From an uncultured Succinivibrio sp. (GTDB lineage Bacteria > Pseudomonadota > Gammaproteobacteria > Enterobacterales > Succinivibrionaceae): a stretch of DNA of 49,563 nt. Positions 27,406-34,661 of this stretch are shown here, in pieces (positions within the stretch are counted from its first letter, which is position 1; every line of letters begins with the position of its first letter). The notes beneath the pieces were generated by a model, which did not search any database, was not told the DNA's origin, and worked only from the letters and a program-made list of their open reading frames with translations. A program made the position numbers and the translations under genes. The stretch is from positions 1 through 49,563 of the forward strand of contig CACZXZ010000012.1 of the NCBI GenBank assembly GCA_902785325.1, read 5' to 3'.

Positions 27406-28194
27406 TTAAAAAAGCTTTTCTATAAGCAACATTCCTTTGATGTGATACAAAAAGATACCAATAAAACATCCACGAATGATCTTTTCTATTACAGTAGTTT
27501 TGTAGTCAGGAGTTTTTAAAAACATCATAAAGCTATCTTCATCTGACAAATTCCACTGTTTAAGATACTGTCGATATTTTAAAGCCATAGCAAACATGGC
27601 ATATTTATCTACTTTTTTATCAACCTTCCACTCATCAAGATCCTGATTAAATTTAAGCGCTGAAGAGAACATTGCTCTCATAGAAAGCACACTTGATACG
27701 TTCCAATGATTAAGTGGTTGATTAAAAGCATAGGCTTGATAAAACATGCCTGCCATATTGACTACATTCAAAACCTTCCAATCATTTAAAGGCTTGTTAA
27801 AGGCAACGGCATGAGAAAAGGCATATTTCATGCTTTGAACTTTTGAGATATCCCACTTGTTAAGATCACTGTTAAACCTGATGCACCTATAAAAGATATA
27901 GTCCATACGGCGTAAGGATTTAGTATTCCAACTTGAGATATCCGCGTTGAAATGTTTAGCTTCACTGAAAGTGTAATTCATAAGCTCCACGTTTGAAACA
28001 TCCCAATTCTCGATACCACTAAAATTACGTCTTTTTGATTTCTCAAAAAGATGTGACAAATCGGTAATTGAGGAAGTATCAATATCACCTAGACATACTT
28101 TCTTATCGTCGCAAAGAGCTTTGAGCTCATCAAGCGTGGTTGGATGATAAAGGCAGAATTGATTTATCAAATTCTGCTCAGTTTGTGTTCTCAT
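27406..28194 (-). CDS. DUF285/BspA-like repeat protein, no signal peptide
   Basis: Function unknown. The 262-residue protein contains seven consecutive 25-residue repeats (about residues 57-230) built on FNxxLxxWxVSxVxxMxxMFxxAxx, for example FNQPLNHWNVSSVLSMRAMF. This is the DUF285 (BspA-type leucine-rich) repeat, common in surface proteins of Mollicutes, Firmicutes and gut bacteria. The first and last repeats are degenerate. There is no N-terminal signal sequence. The C-terminal 25 residues are hydrophobic (GCFIGIFLYHIKGMLLI), so a membrane tail is possible. It starts 15 bases after the metallo-hydrolase gene upstream, suggesting one transcript. Only weak Shine-Dalgarno matches are visible. 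Spread by horizontal transfer is plausible for this repeat family. Confidence 0.8.
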   Translation of the reverse strand: MRTQTEQNLINQFCLYHPTTLDELKALCDDKKVCLGDIDTSSITDLSHLFEKSKRRNFSGIENWDVSNVELMNYTFSEAKHFNADISSWNTKSLRRMDYIFYRCIRFNSDLNKWDISKVQSMKYAFSHAVAFNKPLNDWKVLNVVNMAGMFYQAYAFNQPLNHWNVSSVLSMRAMFSSALKFNQDLDEWKVDKKVDKYAMFAMALKYRQYLKQWNLSDEDSFMMFLKTPDYKTTVIEKIIRGCFIGIFLYHIKGMLLIEKLF

Positions 28195-28209
28195 ACAAAA
28201 TCTTTAGTC

Positions 28210-29004
28210 CTACAGCTCAAGAGTTTCTAAATCGTCAGGGATGAAGAGATTTCCTTTAAAGTAAGGCTTACCTTCTTTTGCATACACTTCTTTACGATTT
28301 ACTGTTTTGTCCTCTGTGTGGTACAAAACTAGGTTTTTAACATTAAGCTTTTGAGCAAGTTCACATGCATCTTTTACCGTAGAGTGGTGTTTCTCATAAG
28401 GCTTGTAGGTATCAGCCTCAGAATACAAACAAAAAGCTTCATGTAATAACCAAGTAGCCTCTTTTGCATATTCAAATTCAGCTTCATTGTATGGCTCATC
28501 TCCACAGCAGGTAAGTTTCTTACCGTCATAATTTAGTGAAAAACCAAATTGTTTAGCTTTAGTTGAGTGAATATCAAAGAAAGTGATATCAAAACCGTCA
28601 ATATCAAGGTGTTGACCGTCTTTAACTTCAACAAGATGTAATCTGTCGTCTATAAATCTGGTGACTTTTTTAGGTAATAACAGATCAGCCATTTTGCGTA
28701 AAATAGAGATCACCTCGTCGTGAGCATAGATGTAAGCTTCACCGTCGTAACTGCCTTGATTCATATTCTGACAAATACTTCTAATCATCCAAATCATACC
28801 TACTAAGTGATCGATATGCTTGTGAGTTACGATGATGTGACGCATGTCTTTCCAGTTGAAATTAGCAAGTTTAAGCTGCTTTAAAATGGTATTGCCACCA
28901 CCTGCGTCCACCATTAAATACTTTTCTTTATCTGACAAAACAAAGCAAGTGTTGTAGCACTCTGTAACAAAGGCACTACCTGTACCTAACATAGTTAATT
29001 TCAT
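28210..29004 (-). CDS. Metallo-beta-lactamase-fold metal-dependent hydrolase (RNase Z-like)
   Basis: Probable cytoplasmic zinc hydrolase of the metallo-beta-lactamase superfamily. The product of 264 residues starts MKLTMLGTGSAFVTECYNTCF, typical of RNase Z and its relatives. It carries the metal motif VTHKHIDHLVGM (HxHxDH as HKHIDH), with later metal ligands in TCCGDEPYNEAEFEYAK, HEAF and LYHTED. The substrate cannot be read; tRNA processing, cyclic phosphodiester or phosphonate-type roles are all possible. ATG 29004 is chosen because AAAGGA precedes it, while the longer frame to 29034 needs a TTG. It lies upstream of the repeat-protein gene and downstream of tatC. Confidence 0.85.
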   Translation of the reverse strand: MKLTMLGTGSAFVTECYNTCFVLSDKEKYLMVDAGGGNTILKQLKLANFNWKDMRHIIVTHKHIDHLVGMIWMIRSICQNMNQGSYDGEAYIYAHDEVISILRKMADLLLPKKVTRFIDDRLHLVEVKDGQHLDIDGFDITFFDIHSTKAKQFGFSLNYDGKKLTCCGDEPYNEAEFEYAKEATWLLHEAFCLYSEADTYKPYEKHHSTVKDACELAQKLNVKNLVLYHTEDKTVNRKEVYAKEGKPYFKGNLFIPDDLETLEL

Positions 29005-29191
29005 GGAAAATCCTTTAGGTGATCTTAAAGACAATCAAAGCTAAACCTTTTAAAAGAATTAGAAACTTGTAGTAAGTGTTATGCAGAGTAAAAAGAAATG
29101 CAATGAAAATAATCTTAAATCATGCACTAGAGACAATAAATTGGATTTGAAGAATGACTTTTCAAAATTTGAAAAACATTTTTAGCTTTAA

Positions 29192-29941
29192 TCAATTAAC
29201 CACCGCATCTTGAACTTTTACCTTTGTTTTAAATAGTGAGCATAGAATAATGCCAAGCTCATACAATAGGATTAAAGGAATAGCTAAGAATAGTTGTGAA
29301 GCTATATCAGGTGGTGTAATTACCGCTGCAATGACAAAGGCTATGACAATGATATATCGTCTAAACTTCTTGATGGAGGAAAGGGAGGCTATACCGGTGT
29401 TATGTAGTATTACTACTGCAATTGGAAGCTCAAAAGCTAAACCAAAAGATAAAAACATGTGTAATACAAAGCTTATGTAAGAACCTATATCAGGTGCAAA
29501 GCTAATTGCCTCTGGTGAGAAGCTTGCAATAAACTTAAATAAAAAGCCAAAGACTACAAAGTAGCAATATAAAACTCCAATACCAAACATCAAAAGTGTT
29601 GAAAACACAAAAGGCAAAGCTTTTTTCTTTTCATTTTTATATAAAGCTGGTGCTATATAAGACCAAATTACCCATAGCGTAGCTGGAAGGCTTATACAAA
29701 AAGCACAAAACAATAAGACTTTTAATGGTCCAAATACAGGCGCTACCACCCCTACAGCTAAAAGCTTAGTATCCACAGGTAGAGCACTTAACAGTGGCTT
29801 TGTAGCATAGGCAAACAAATCATTTACAAAGGGGGTTAAAGAAGCTGTTGTAATCAATAAAATCACGATTACTTTAAGCACAACTGTTCTTAAATCATAA
29901 AGATGTCTTAAAAAGGGTAGAGTCGATGTGTGAGTTGTCAT
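29192..29941 (-). CDS. tatC: Sec-independent protein translocase TatC
   Basis: TatC is the six-span inner-membrane receptor for twin-arginine signal peptides. The 249-residue protein has the N-terminal LPFLRHLYDLRTVVLKV (the HLxELR-type motif) and about six hydrophobic segments. It also has the cytoplasmic-loop FIASFSPEAISFAPDIGSYISFVLHMFLSFGLAFELP and FRRYIIVIAFVIAAVITPPDIASQLFLAIPLILLYELGI, all in family order. Its ATG overlaps the tatB stop codon (TAATG), so the two are translationally coupled. It is the last gene of the tat group. Confidence 0.96.
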   Translation of the reverse strand: MTTHTSTLPFLRHLYDLRTVVLKVIVILLITTASLTPFVNDLFAYATKPLLSALPVDTKLLAVGVVAPVFGPLKVLLFCAFCISLPATLWVIWSYIAPALYKNEKKKALPFVFSTLLMFGIGVLYCYFVVFGFLFKFIASFSPEAISFAPDIGSYISFVLHMFLSFGLAFELPIAVVILHNTGIASLSSIKKFRRYIIVIAFVIAAVITPPDIASQLFLAIPLILLYELGIILCSLFKTKVKVQDAVVN

Positions 29942-30522
29942 TAAGACATCCTTTGTTTTAATACAGGCTCATCAAATTCCTGAAGCTTGTGCAATACTGT
30001 TGCTGTCTTGACGTCTTTGTAAGAGGATTTAATCTCTTTTTTCAAAGCTAGAACGTCAGTTTCAAGCTTTGAAATTCTCTCTATAAGATCTTGAGGGACT
30101 TCAAGCTTTGAGGTGGAATGGTGATCCTTTTGAGCTATATCATTTAGCGTTTTATTTTCAGCTAAAGTCTTTGCTTGAATAGAATCAACAGTAGATGCTG
30201 TATTTAAGTTTGCATTTACTGTTAACGTTTCAGCTTTAAAAGGAGCCTTAAACGCATCCTTTAATTCCTGAGTGGTTTTAGTAATCTCATCAAGCTCTTT
30301 AGGATCTACTGCAAGTACACTTTGTTTTACCGAGGTGATCTCGTTTTTAACAGAGCTTAGATCTTGAAGCTCTAATTGTTTTTGGCAATCAGATAAAAAC
30401 TTCTTTGCTTTTGAAAATTGCTTACCTAAAAAGAAAGTAAGTTCTAAAGTCTTTTTAGGACCTAGAACCAAAAGACAGATAGTCGTGATAACTACAAGCT
30501 CGATAAAACTAATGCCTGCCAT
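29941..30522 (-). CDS. tatB: Sec-independent protein translocase TatB
   Basis: TatB forms the substrate-recognition complex with TatC. The 193-residue protein has a short N-terminal membrane helix (ISFIELVVITTICLLVLGPKK) including the Gly-Pro that TatB proteins share, an amphipathic helix next, and a long charged coiled-coil tail. The start lies 3 bases after the tatA stop. Length and placement between tatA and tatC identify it as TatB and not a second TatA. Confidence 0.9.
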   Translation of the reverse strand: MAGISFIELVVITTICLLVLGPKKTLELTFFLGKQFSKAKKFLSDCQKQLELQDLSSVKNEITSVKQSVLAVDPKELDEITKTTQELKDAFKAPFKAETLTVNANLNTASTVDSIQAKTLAENKTLNDIAQKDHHSTSKLEVPQDLIERISKLETDVLALKKEIKSSYKDVKTATVLHKLQEFDEPVLKQRMS

Positions 30523-30525
30523 AAC

Positions 30526-30714
30526 TTAATTTTTGCTTTGTTCTTCTTTTGAAAGAGATAAGTTATCTTGAGGATTATCAGAGCTCATACCTTCTTTAAA
30601 GCCGTGAATGGCAGAGCCTAAATCTTTACCTAAATTCTTTAATTTACCAGTACCAAAAACTAAAGCTACGATAACTAGTACGATAAGCCAGTGCCAAATA
30701 GATAAACTTCCCAT
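30526..30714 (-). CDS. tatA: Sec-independent protein translocase TatA
   Basis: TatA polymerises into the protein-conducting element of the Tat translocon. The 62-residue product has one N-terminal membrane helix ([20 protein letters not shown]), then [18 protein letters not shown] and a short acidic tail. The [17 protein letters not shown] segment is the TatA signature. AAAGGA lies upstream of its ATG and overlaps the tail of a terminator-like hairpin. Confidence 0.93.
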   Translation of the reverse strand: MGSLSIWHWLIVLVIVALVFGTGKLKNLGKDLGSAIHGFKEGMSSDNPQDNLSLSKEEQSKN

Positions 30715-30730
30715 GTGAATATCCTTTAAA

Positions 30731-30756
30731 AATAAGCCTAAGGTATTACCTTAGGC
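30731..30756 (-). terminator. Terminator-like hairpin between the HD-protein gene and tatA
   Basis: On the minus strand GCCTAAGGT pairs perfectly with ACCTTAGGC (9 bp, loop AAT) and is followed by TTATTTTT, then AAAGGA and the tatA ATG. Only about 50 bases separate the HD-protein stop codon from tatA, leaving little room for a promoter. The hairpin may therefore act as a partial terminator that sets the ratio of the Tat components to the upstream gene, or as the end of a separate transcript. Confidence 0.75.
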
Positions 30757-30765
30757 AAAGTGTCA

Positions 30766-31920
30766 TTATTTAGAAATAATTGTTTTAGCAATTGAAGCTA
30801 CAGTAGCGTTTGGATCGTCTGCGTTCGCAGCTTCACTGTGTAAGCGCATGAAACTGTATTGTGCTGCAATATAGTTTCTAAAAGCGTTGAACTTAAGAGT
30901 GTTTAGCTCATTGTCTTTAAAGCCATATTCTTTTACAGCAACAGCTTTTAATAGCTCTACAGATTGCTTTGCAACAGGAACTGACAACACAAAATCGTGA
31001 TCGCCTAGGTGTACGATGTAGCCTGCATGCTTGTGAGGGGTAGGCAGTGTCTTACCGTCTTTTGAAAGTAATCCTAAAGCGATAGGATCTTTACCTGCTA
31101 AAATGGCAGCAGCTTTAATCCAACCCACAACTTGAGCTTCATCCTTAGGAGAGCCTGGATGATTGTGAGCACAAGCTTGAGCTATGATTTCATCTTTTGG
31201 CAATCCTCGGAAGATAACTTCAGCAATACTAAATACATGGTGAGCACCAGTACCTGCAATTGTGTATTCAGGTAGTGATGAGCCGTCTTGTTGCCATTGG
31301 AATACCCAAGGTTTTGCCAAATCGTGAAGTAATTGACCTGCAACTGAAATATCGTAGTTAGCATCATATTCCATGATGTCACTGTAAGTTTCTACAATTG
31401 CTTTAGTAATCTCTACGTTAACAGCAGTGTGAGTTACAAGACCACCTGGATAAGAGTGGTGGGAAGCATAGCCACTACCTGGAGCGCTAAAGAATGGTTG
31501 AGGTAGAGTATTAAGATCTTTTAGTGGAGGGAAAATCTTATCTATAGGAGTAAGCTTAGGATCTACTAAACCATTTTGTAATAGCTTGTCATATACAGCT
31601 TGTACCTTATCTTTTGTTGGATACAAGGACATAAAGGTAGGTACTGTATTCTTATATAAATCTAATACCTGAGCGCGTAATGTTGTATCGTGAAGGGAGT
31701 TAATTTGTTTTAACAAATAGTCCCAAGCACTTTGTACAAGCTCAGAGTTTTGAGCAACTTCAATTGGGTTAGTTGGAAGCTTTAAAAGATTAACTTTTTT
31801 AACCTTTACATTAGCAGCAAAAGCAGGCTTTACCATGTTGAATGCTACTAAACCTGCAGCTACAGAAGCTGAAGCTTTTAAAAAATTGCGACGTGATAAG
31901 TCTATGTTTTTAGTTGTCAT
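30766..31920 (-). CDS. Tat-exported HD-domain protein (putative periplasmic phosphohydrolase)
   Basis: Function not established. The 384-residue protein starts with a clear twin-arginine signal: SRRNFLKA at residues 9-16, a hydrophobic run and a likely cleavage after AFA near residue 35. The mature part carries an HD-type metal site of the YhaM/HD arrangement: His154-His155 in HHSYPGG, His164 in GLVTHT, the HD pair His199-Asp200 in LLHDLAKPW, His227-His228 in GAHHVF and His252/His254 in AHNHPG. ATG 31920 is preferred because GGAG lies 6 bases upstream; ATG 31926 is close by. It lies directly upstream of tatA, separated by a hairpin. Exported HD hydrolases are unusual because their known substrates are cytoplasmic nucleotides or RNA. 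Confidence 0.75.
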   Translation of the reverse strand: MTTKNIDLSRRNFLKASASVAAGLVAFNMVKPAFAANVKVKKVNLLKLPTNPIEVAQNSELVQSAWDYLLKQINSLHDTTLRAQVLDLYKNTVPTFMSLYPTKDKVQAVYDKLLQNGLVDPKLTPIDKIFPPLKDLNTLPQPFFSAPGSGYASHHSYPGGLVTHTAVNVEITKAIVETYSDIMEYDANYDISVAGQLLHDLAKPWVFQWQQDGSSLPEYTIAGTGAHHVFSIAEVIFRGLPKDEIIAQACAHNHPGSPKDEAQVVGWIKAAAILAGKDPIALGLLSKDGKTLPTPHKHAGYIVHLGDHDFVLSVPVAKQSVELLKAVAVKEYGFKDNELNTLKFNAFRNYIAAQYSFMRLHSEAANADDPNATVASIAKTIISK

Positions 31921-32238
31921 TGTCATCTCCAAAATTCCTTTCACAAGGTAATTTTGAAAAGACAAAGTAAAAATTAGAAAAGCACCATGTTAATTTTTAG
32001 AATCAATAACGCACAAAATTGTAAAATTTAATGAACTTTGCCTAGAGCAGGCGCTAATGAGACTATAAGACAGCTTAAACTGTAAATTAGGTTGCAAAAC
32101 TTAGCATTAGTACTTTTGTCTTTCACTTAAATTTTGCGAGCAAACTATAATCTTAATAAGAATCATTAAACTTTTTTAGAAATTGACCGACAAATATATA
32201 AGACGTATTTTTTAGTTTAAGCATAAAGTGGAGGAAGT
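31921..32238. other. Divergent intergenic region between the HD-protein gene and motX
   Basis: A 318-base AT-rich region. It has no coding frame. On the plus strand it holds the sigma-28-like promoter described separately and no other site I can defend. On the minus strand I see no clear -10/-35 pair for the Tat-exported protein. Confidence 0.5.
32167..32193 (+). promoter_or_regulatory. Sigma-28 (FliA-type) flagellar promoter candidate of motX
   Basis: TAAACTTT, an 11-base spacer, then ACCGACAA matches the flagellar consensus TAAAGTTT-N11-GCCGATAA at 7 of 8 and 6 of 8 positions with exact spacing. It lies 45 bases before the motX ATG, a normal distance. In Vibrio motX is known to be under late flagellar control, which fits. 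Confidence 0.65.
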
Positions 32239-32970
32239 ATGAGTCAAGCTTTAAAGATAAGCTCTTTAGCTTTTGCAATTAGCTTAGCTTGTCTTGCTAT
32301 TTCTAATTCTACCTATGCAGCTAAGTATGACATAGTCACTAGTACTAAAGCCATTGTGGCTAAAGATACTTTAGAATCAATTGACATGAAAAGCTTGCAA
32401 GATAATAACGGTGCAAGTGTCGAGATGTATACACCTGATAAGATGAATAGCATCATTGAGAACACCGACATTGCAAGTGTGGTTAAGACTCGTGATAGAT
32501 GTCAGTTTACCTCCGATATTGAAGATAGAGCAAGATTAGTTAAATCTCCGGTCTTTATGTATGCTTGGGGCTCGATGTTATTAGACGGGATCTGCGTACA
32601 ACAAGATAGAGATTTAGGTTTAGGCTATATCAGACGTGCAGCCGATGACGGTTATGCTCCTGCTATGGTAAAGGTCGCTCAATTCTTTGAAAGAGGTTTA
32701 TTCCTAAGTCAGAATCTTACCTTGTCAGAACAATATATGCATACAGCTGCAGCCTTAGGCTCTAAGTCTGCTCGTTTAGCTTGGGCAGATATGCTTGTAA
32801 GAGGTTATGGAAATCCTTCTTTATATGAGGAGGCTTTCGGTTGGTTATACCATTCGTCCTATCAAGACGATTACTCCAACATGAAAAAGGATTATTTAGA
32901 AACAGAGCTTAAAAAGCATTTACCACCTAACGTAATTGCAAGAAGTATTGCTTTTGAGCCTGATTATTAA
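32239..32970 (+). CDS. motX: MotX-like flagellar motor protein (Sel1-type repeats)
   Basis: MotX is a periplasmic protein that forms the T ring with MotY around Na+-driven polar flagellar motors and holds the PomA/PomB stator. The 243-residue product has a Sec signal peptide (cleavage near residue 27 after YAA), an extra N-terminal region, then MotX-like features: the Cys88 and Cys119 pair in DRCQF and GICVQQDRDLGLGYIRRAADDGYAPAM, and Sel1-type repeats with EQYMHTAAALGSKSARLAWADMLVRGYG. It ends EEAFGWLYHSS and LPPNVIARS, close to the Vibrio MotX C-terminus as I recall it. A sigma-28-type promoter supports a flagellar role. A generic Sel1-repeat protein is the alternative. Confidence 0.75.
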   Translation: MSQALKISSLAFAISLACLAISNSTYAAKYDIVTSTKAIVAKDTLESIDMKSLQDNNGASVEMYTPDKMNSIIENTDIASVVKTRDRCQFTSDIEDRARLVKSPVFMYAWGSMLLDGICVQQDRDLGLGYIRRAADDGYAPAMVKVAQFFERGLFLSQNLTLSEQYMHTAAALGSKSARLAWADMLVRGYGNPSLYEEAFGWLYHSSYQDDYSNMKKDYLETELKKHLPPNVIARSIAFEPDY

Positions 32971-32994
32971 AAAAAGAATAAATAATCTTGTATT

Positions 32995-33030
32995 AGGATA
33001 AGTACCTTTATGGTATTTATCCTTTTTTTT
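32995..33030 (+). terminator. Terminator after motX
   Basis: AGGATAAGTACC (32995-33006) pairs with GGTATTTATCCT (33012-33023), with one G-U pair, then a run of eight T. It isolates motX as a single-gene unit. Confidence 0.9.
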
Positions 33031-33039
33031 CATATCTGA

Positions 33040-33045
33040 TATAAT
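33040..33045 (+). promoter_or_regulatory. -10 box candidate for ffh
   Basis: TATAAT lies 38 bases before the ffh ATG, shortly after the motX terminator. No strong -35 is seen at the usual spacing. Confidence 0.5.
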
Positions 33046-33083
33046 CTTGTAAATTGTGTTAAATAGAATTTAGAGCCTTCAAT

Positions 33084-34487
33084 ATGTTTGAAAATCTTAC
33101 CCAAAGACTTAATCGAACCCTAAAAAATTTAAGTGGCAAAGGCCGTATCACAGAAGATAACATCAAGGATACTCTTCGTGAGGTAAGAACAGCTTTACTT
33201 GAAGCTGACGTTGCTTTGCCTGTTGTTAAAGCTTTTACCCAAAGAGTAAAAGAGAGAACTTTAGGTTTAGAGGTAAGCCAAAGTTTAACTCCAGGTCAGG
33301 AATTTATTAAAGCTGTTCATGCTGAGTTAGTAGAGACCATGGGTGGTGATACCTGTGAGATTAACTTAGCTCATCAGCCACCAGCTGTAATTTTATTAGC
33401 AGGTTTACAAGGTGCTGGTAAAACCACCACTGCAGCTAAGCTTGCTTTATATCTAAAAGAGCGTCTTAACAAGAAAGTCTTGCTCTGCTCTGTAGATACT
33501 TACAGACCTGCAGCTATGGATCAGTTAAAGACCTTAGCTCAAGATATCAGCGTTGATAACTACCCATCTGATCCTAAGCATACTCCAGATGAGATTGCAG
33601 CAGCTGCTTTACAAATGGGTAAGTTAAAAGCTTACGATGTAGTGATTGTTGATACTGCAGGTAGACTTGCAGTTGATGAAGAAATGATGGATGAAGTAAA
33701 GCGCTTGCACAAACTTCTTGATCCTATTGAAACTTTCTTCGTAGTTGATGCTATGACAGGTCAAGATGCAGCTAACACTGCTAAAGCCTTTAATGATGCA
33801 CTACCTCTAACAGGTGTGATCTTAACTAAAGCTGATGGTGATGCTCGTGGCGGTGCTGCTTTATCTGTAAAAGAAATTACAGGTAAACCAATTAAATTTA
33901 TCGGTATGGGCGAAAAGGTTGTAGCTCTAGAGCCTTTCCACCCAGATAGAATCGCTTCAAGAATTCTTGATATGGGTGATGTGTTATCCCTAATCGAGGA
34001 TTTACAACGTAATACTGACGTTGAGCAAGCTAAAAAGATGGCTCAAAAGTTAAAGTCAGGTCAAGGTTTTACTTTTGATGACTTTAAAGATCAAATCGCT
34101 CAAATGAAAAAAATGGGTGGTATGACAGGCTTGTTAGATAAACTTCCAGGTATGGGCGGTTTAACTGATCAAATTAAAGATAAAGTTAATGACAAATCCA
34201 TAGCTCATATGGAAGCTATCATTAACTCTATGACTAAAAAAGAGCGCGCAAACCCTGACATCATTAAAGGCTCAAGAAAGAGAAGAATTGCAGCCGGTGC
34301 TGGTGTCGATGTCCATGAAGTAAATGTACTTTTACGTCAGTTTGATATGATGCAAAAGATGATGAAGAAAATGGGCAAAGGTGGCATCCGTAAAATGGCA
34401 GGTGCCATGAAAGGCATGATGGGTGCTATGGGTGGCATGGGCGGTATGGGACCTATGGGGGCCTTTGGCAATATGTTCAAACGCTAA
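33084..34487 (+). CDS. ffh: Signal recognition particle protein Ffh
   Basis: Ffh binds 4.5S RNA and signal sequences of nascent membrane proteins and docks with FtsY. The 467-residue protein has the N domain (MFENLTQRLNRTLKNLSGKG), the G domain with P-loop GLQGAGKTTTAAKLA, VDTYRPAAMDQL, VDTAGRLAVDEE and TKADGDARGGAAL. The C-terminal M domain is Met- and Gly-rich (MMQKMMKKMGKGGIRKMAG and repeats of GMMG/GMGG). All elements are intact and length fits the E. coli protein (453). A terminator-like hairpin follows, then a chemoreceptor gene where rpsP would usually come. Confidence 0.98.
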   Translation: MFENLTQRLNRTLKNLSGKGRITEDNIKDTLREVRTALLEADVALPVVKAFTQRVKERTLGLEVSQSLTPGQEFIKAVHAELVETMGGDTCEINLAHQPPAVILLAGLQGAGKTTTAAKLALYLKERLNKKVLLCSVDTYRPAAMDQLKTLAQDISVDNYPSDPKHTPDEIAAAALQMGKLKAYDVVIVDTAGRLAVDEEMMDEVKRLHKLLDPIETFFVVDAMTGQDAANTAKAFNDALPLTGVILTKADGDARGGAALSVKEITGKPIKFIGMGEKVVALEPFHPDRIASRILDMGDVLSLIEDLQRNTDVEQAKKMAQKLKSGQGFTFDDFKDQIAQMKKMGGMTGLLDKLPGMGGLTDQIKDKVNDKSIAHMEAIINSMTKKERANPDIIKGSRKRRIAAGAGVDVHEVNVLLRQFDMMQKMMKKMGKGGIRKMAGAMKGMMGAMGGMGGMGPMGAFGNMFKR

Positions 34488-34495
34488 TCTTTAAA

Positions 34496-34530
34496 GTCCC
34501 CATTGCACTCTCTAAAAGCAATGGGGATTT
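34496..34530 (+). terminator. Terminator after ffh
   Basis: TCCCCATTGC (34497-34506) pairs perfectly with GCAATGGGGA (34518-34527), followed by a short TTTAT tail. The strong stem supports termination despite the weak T run. Confidence 0.75.
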
Positions 34531-34661
34531 ATCCTTATTTTTATCCAATCTTTTCACATTCTTAATGTAATCTATCTCTAAATTTAGCAATTTTTACCTA
34601 GAATATTCGGCAAAAACTTATATGCTTATAGTTAAAGCATAGTATTTTACGGTGAAGATAT

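Noticed and set aside
32145-32170. Fur-box-like AT-rich imperfect palindrome upstream of motX
   Set aside because: Too few positions match in both arms, and AT-rich sequence gives such matches by chance.
34579-34605. Sigma-28-like promoter before the chemoreceptor gene
   Set aside because: TAAATTTA is present, but the -10 part matches only about half of the consensus.
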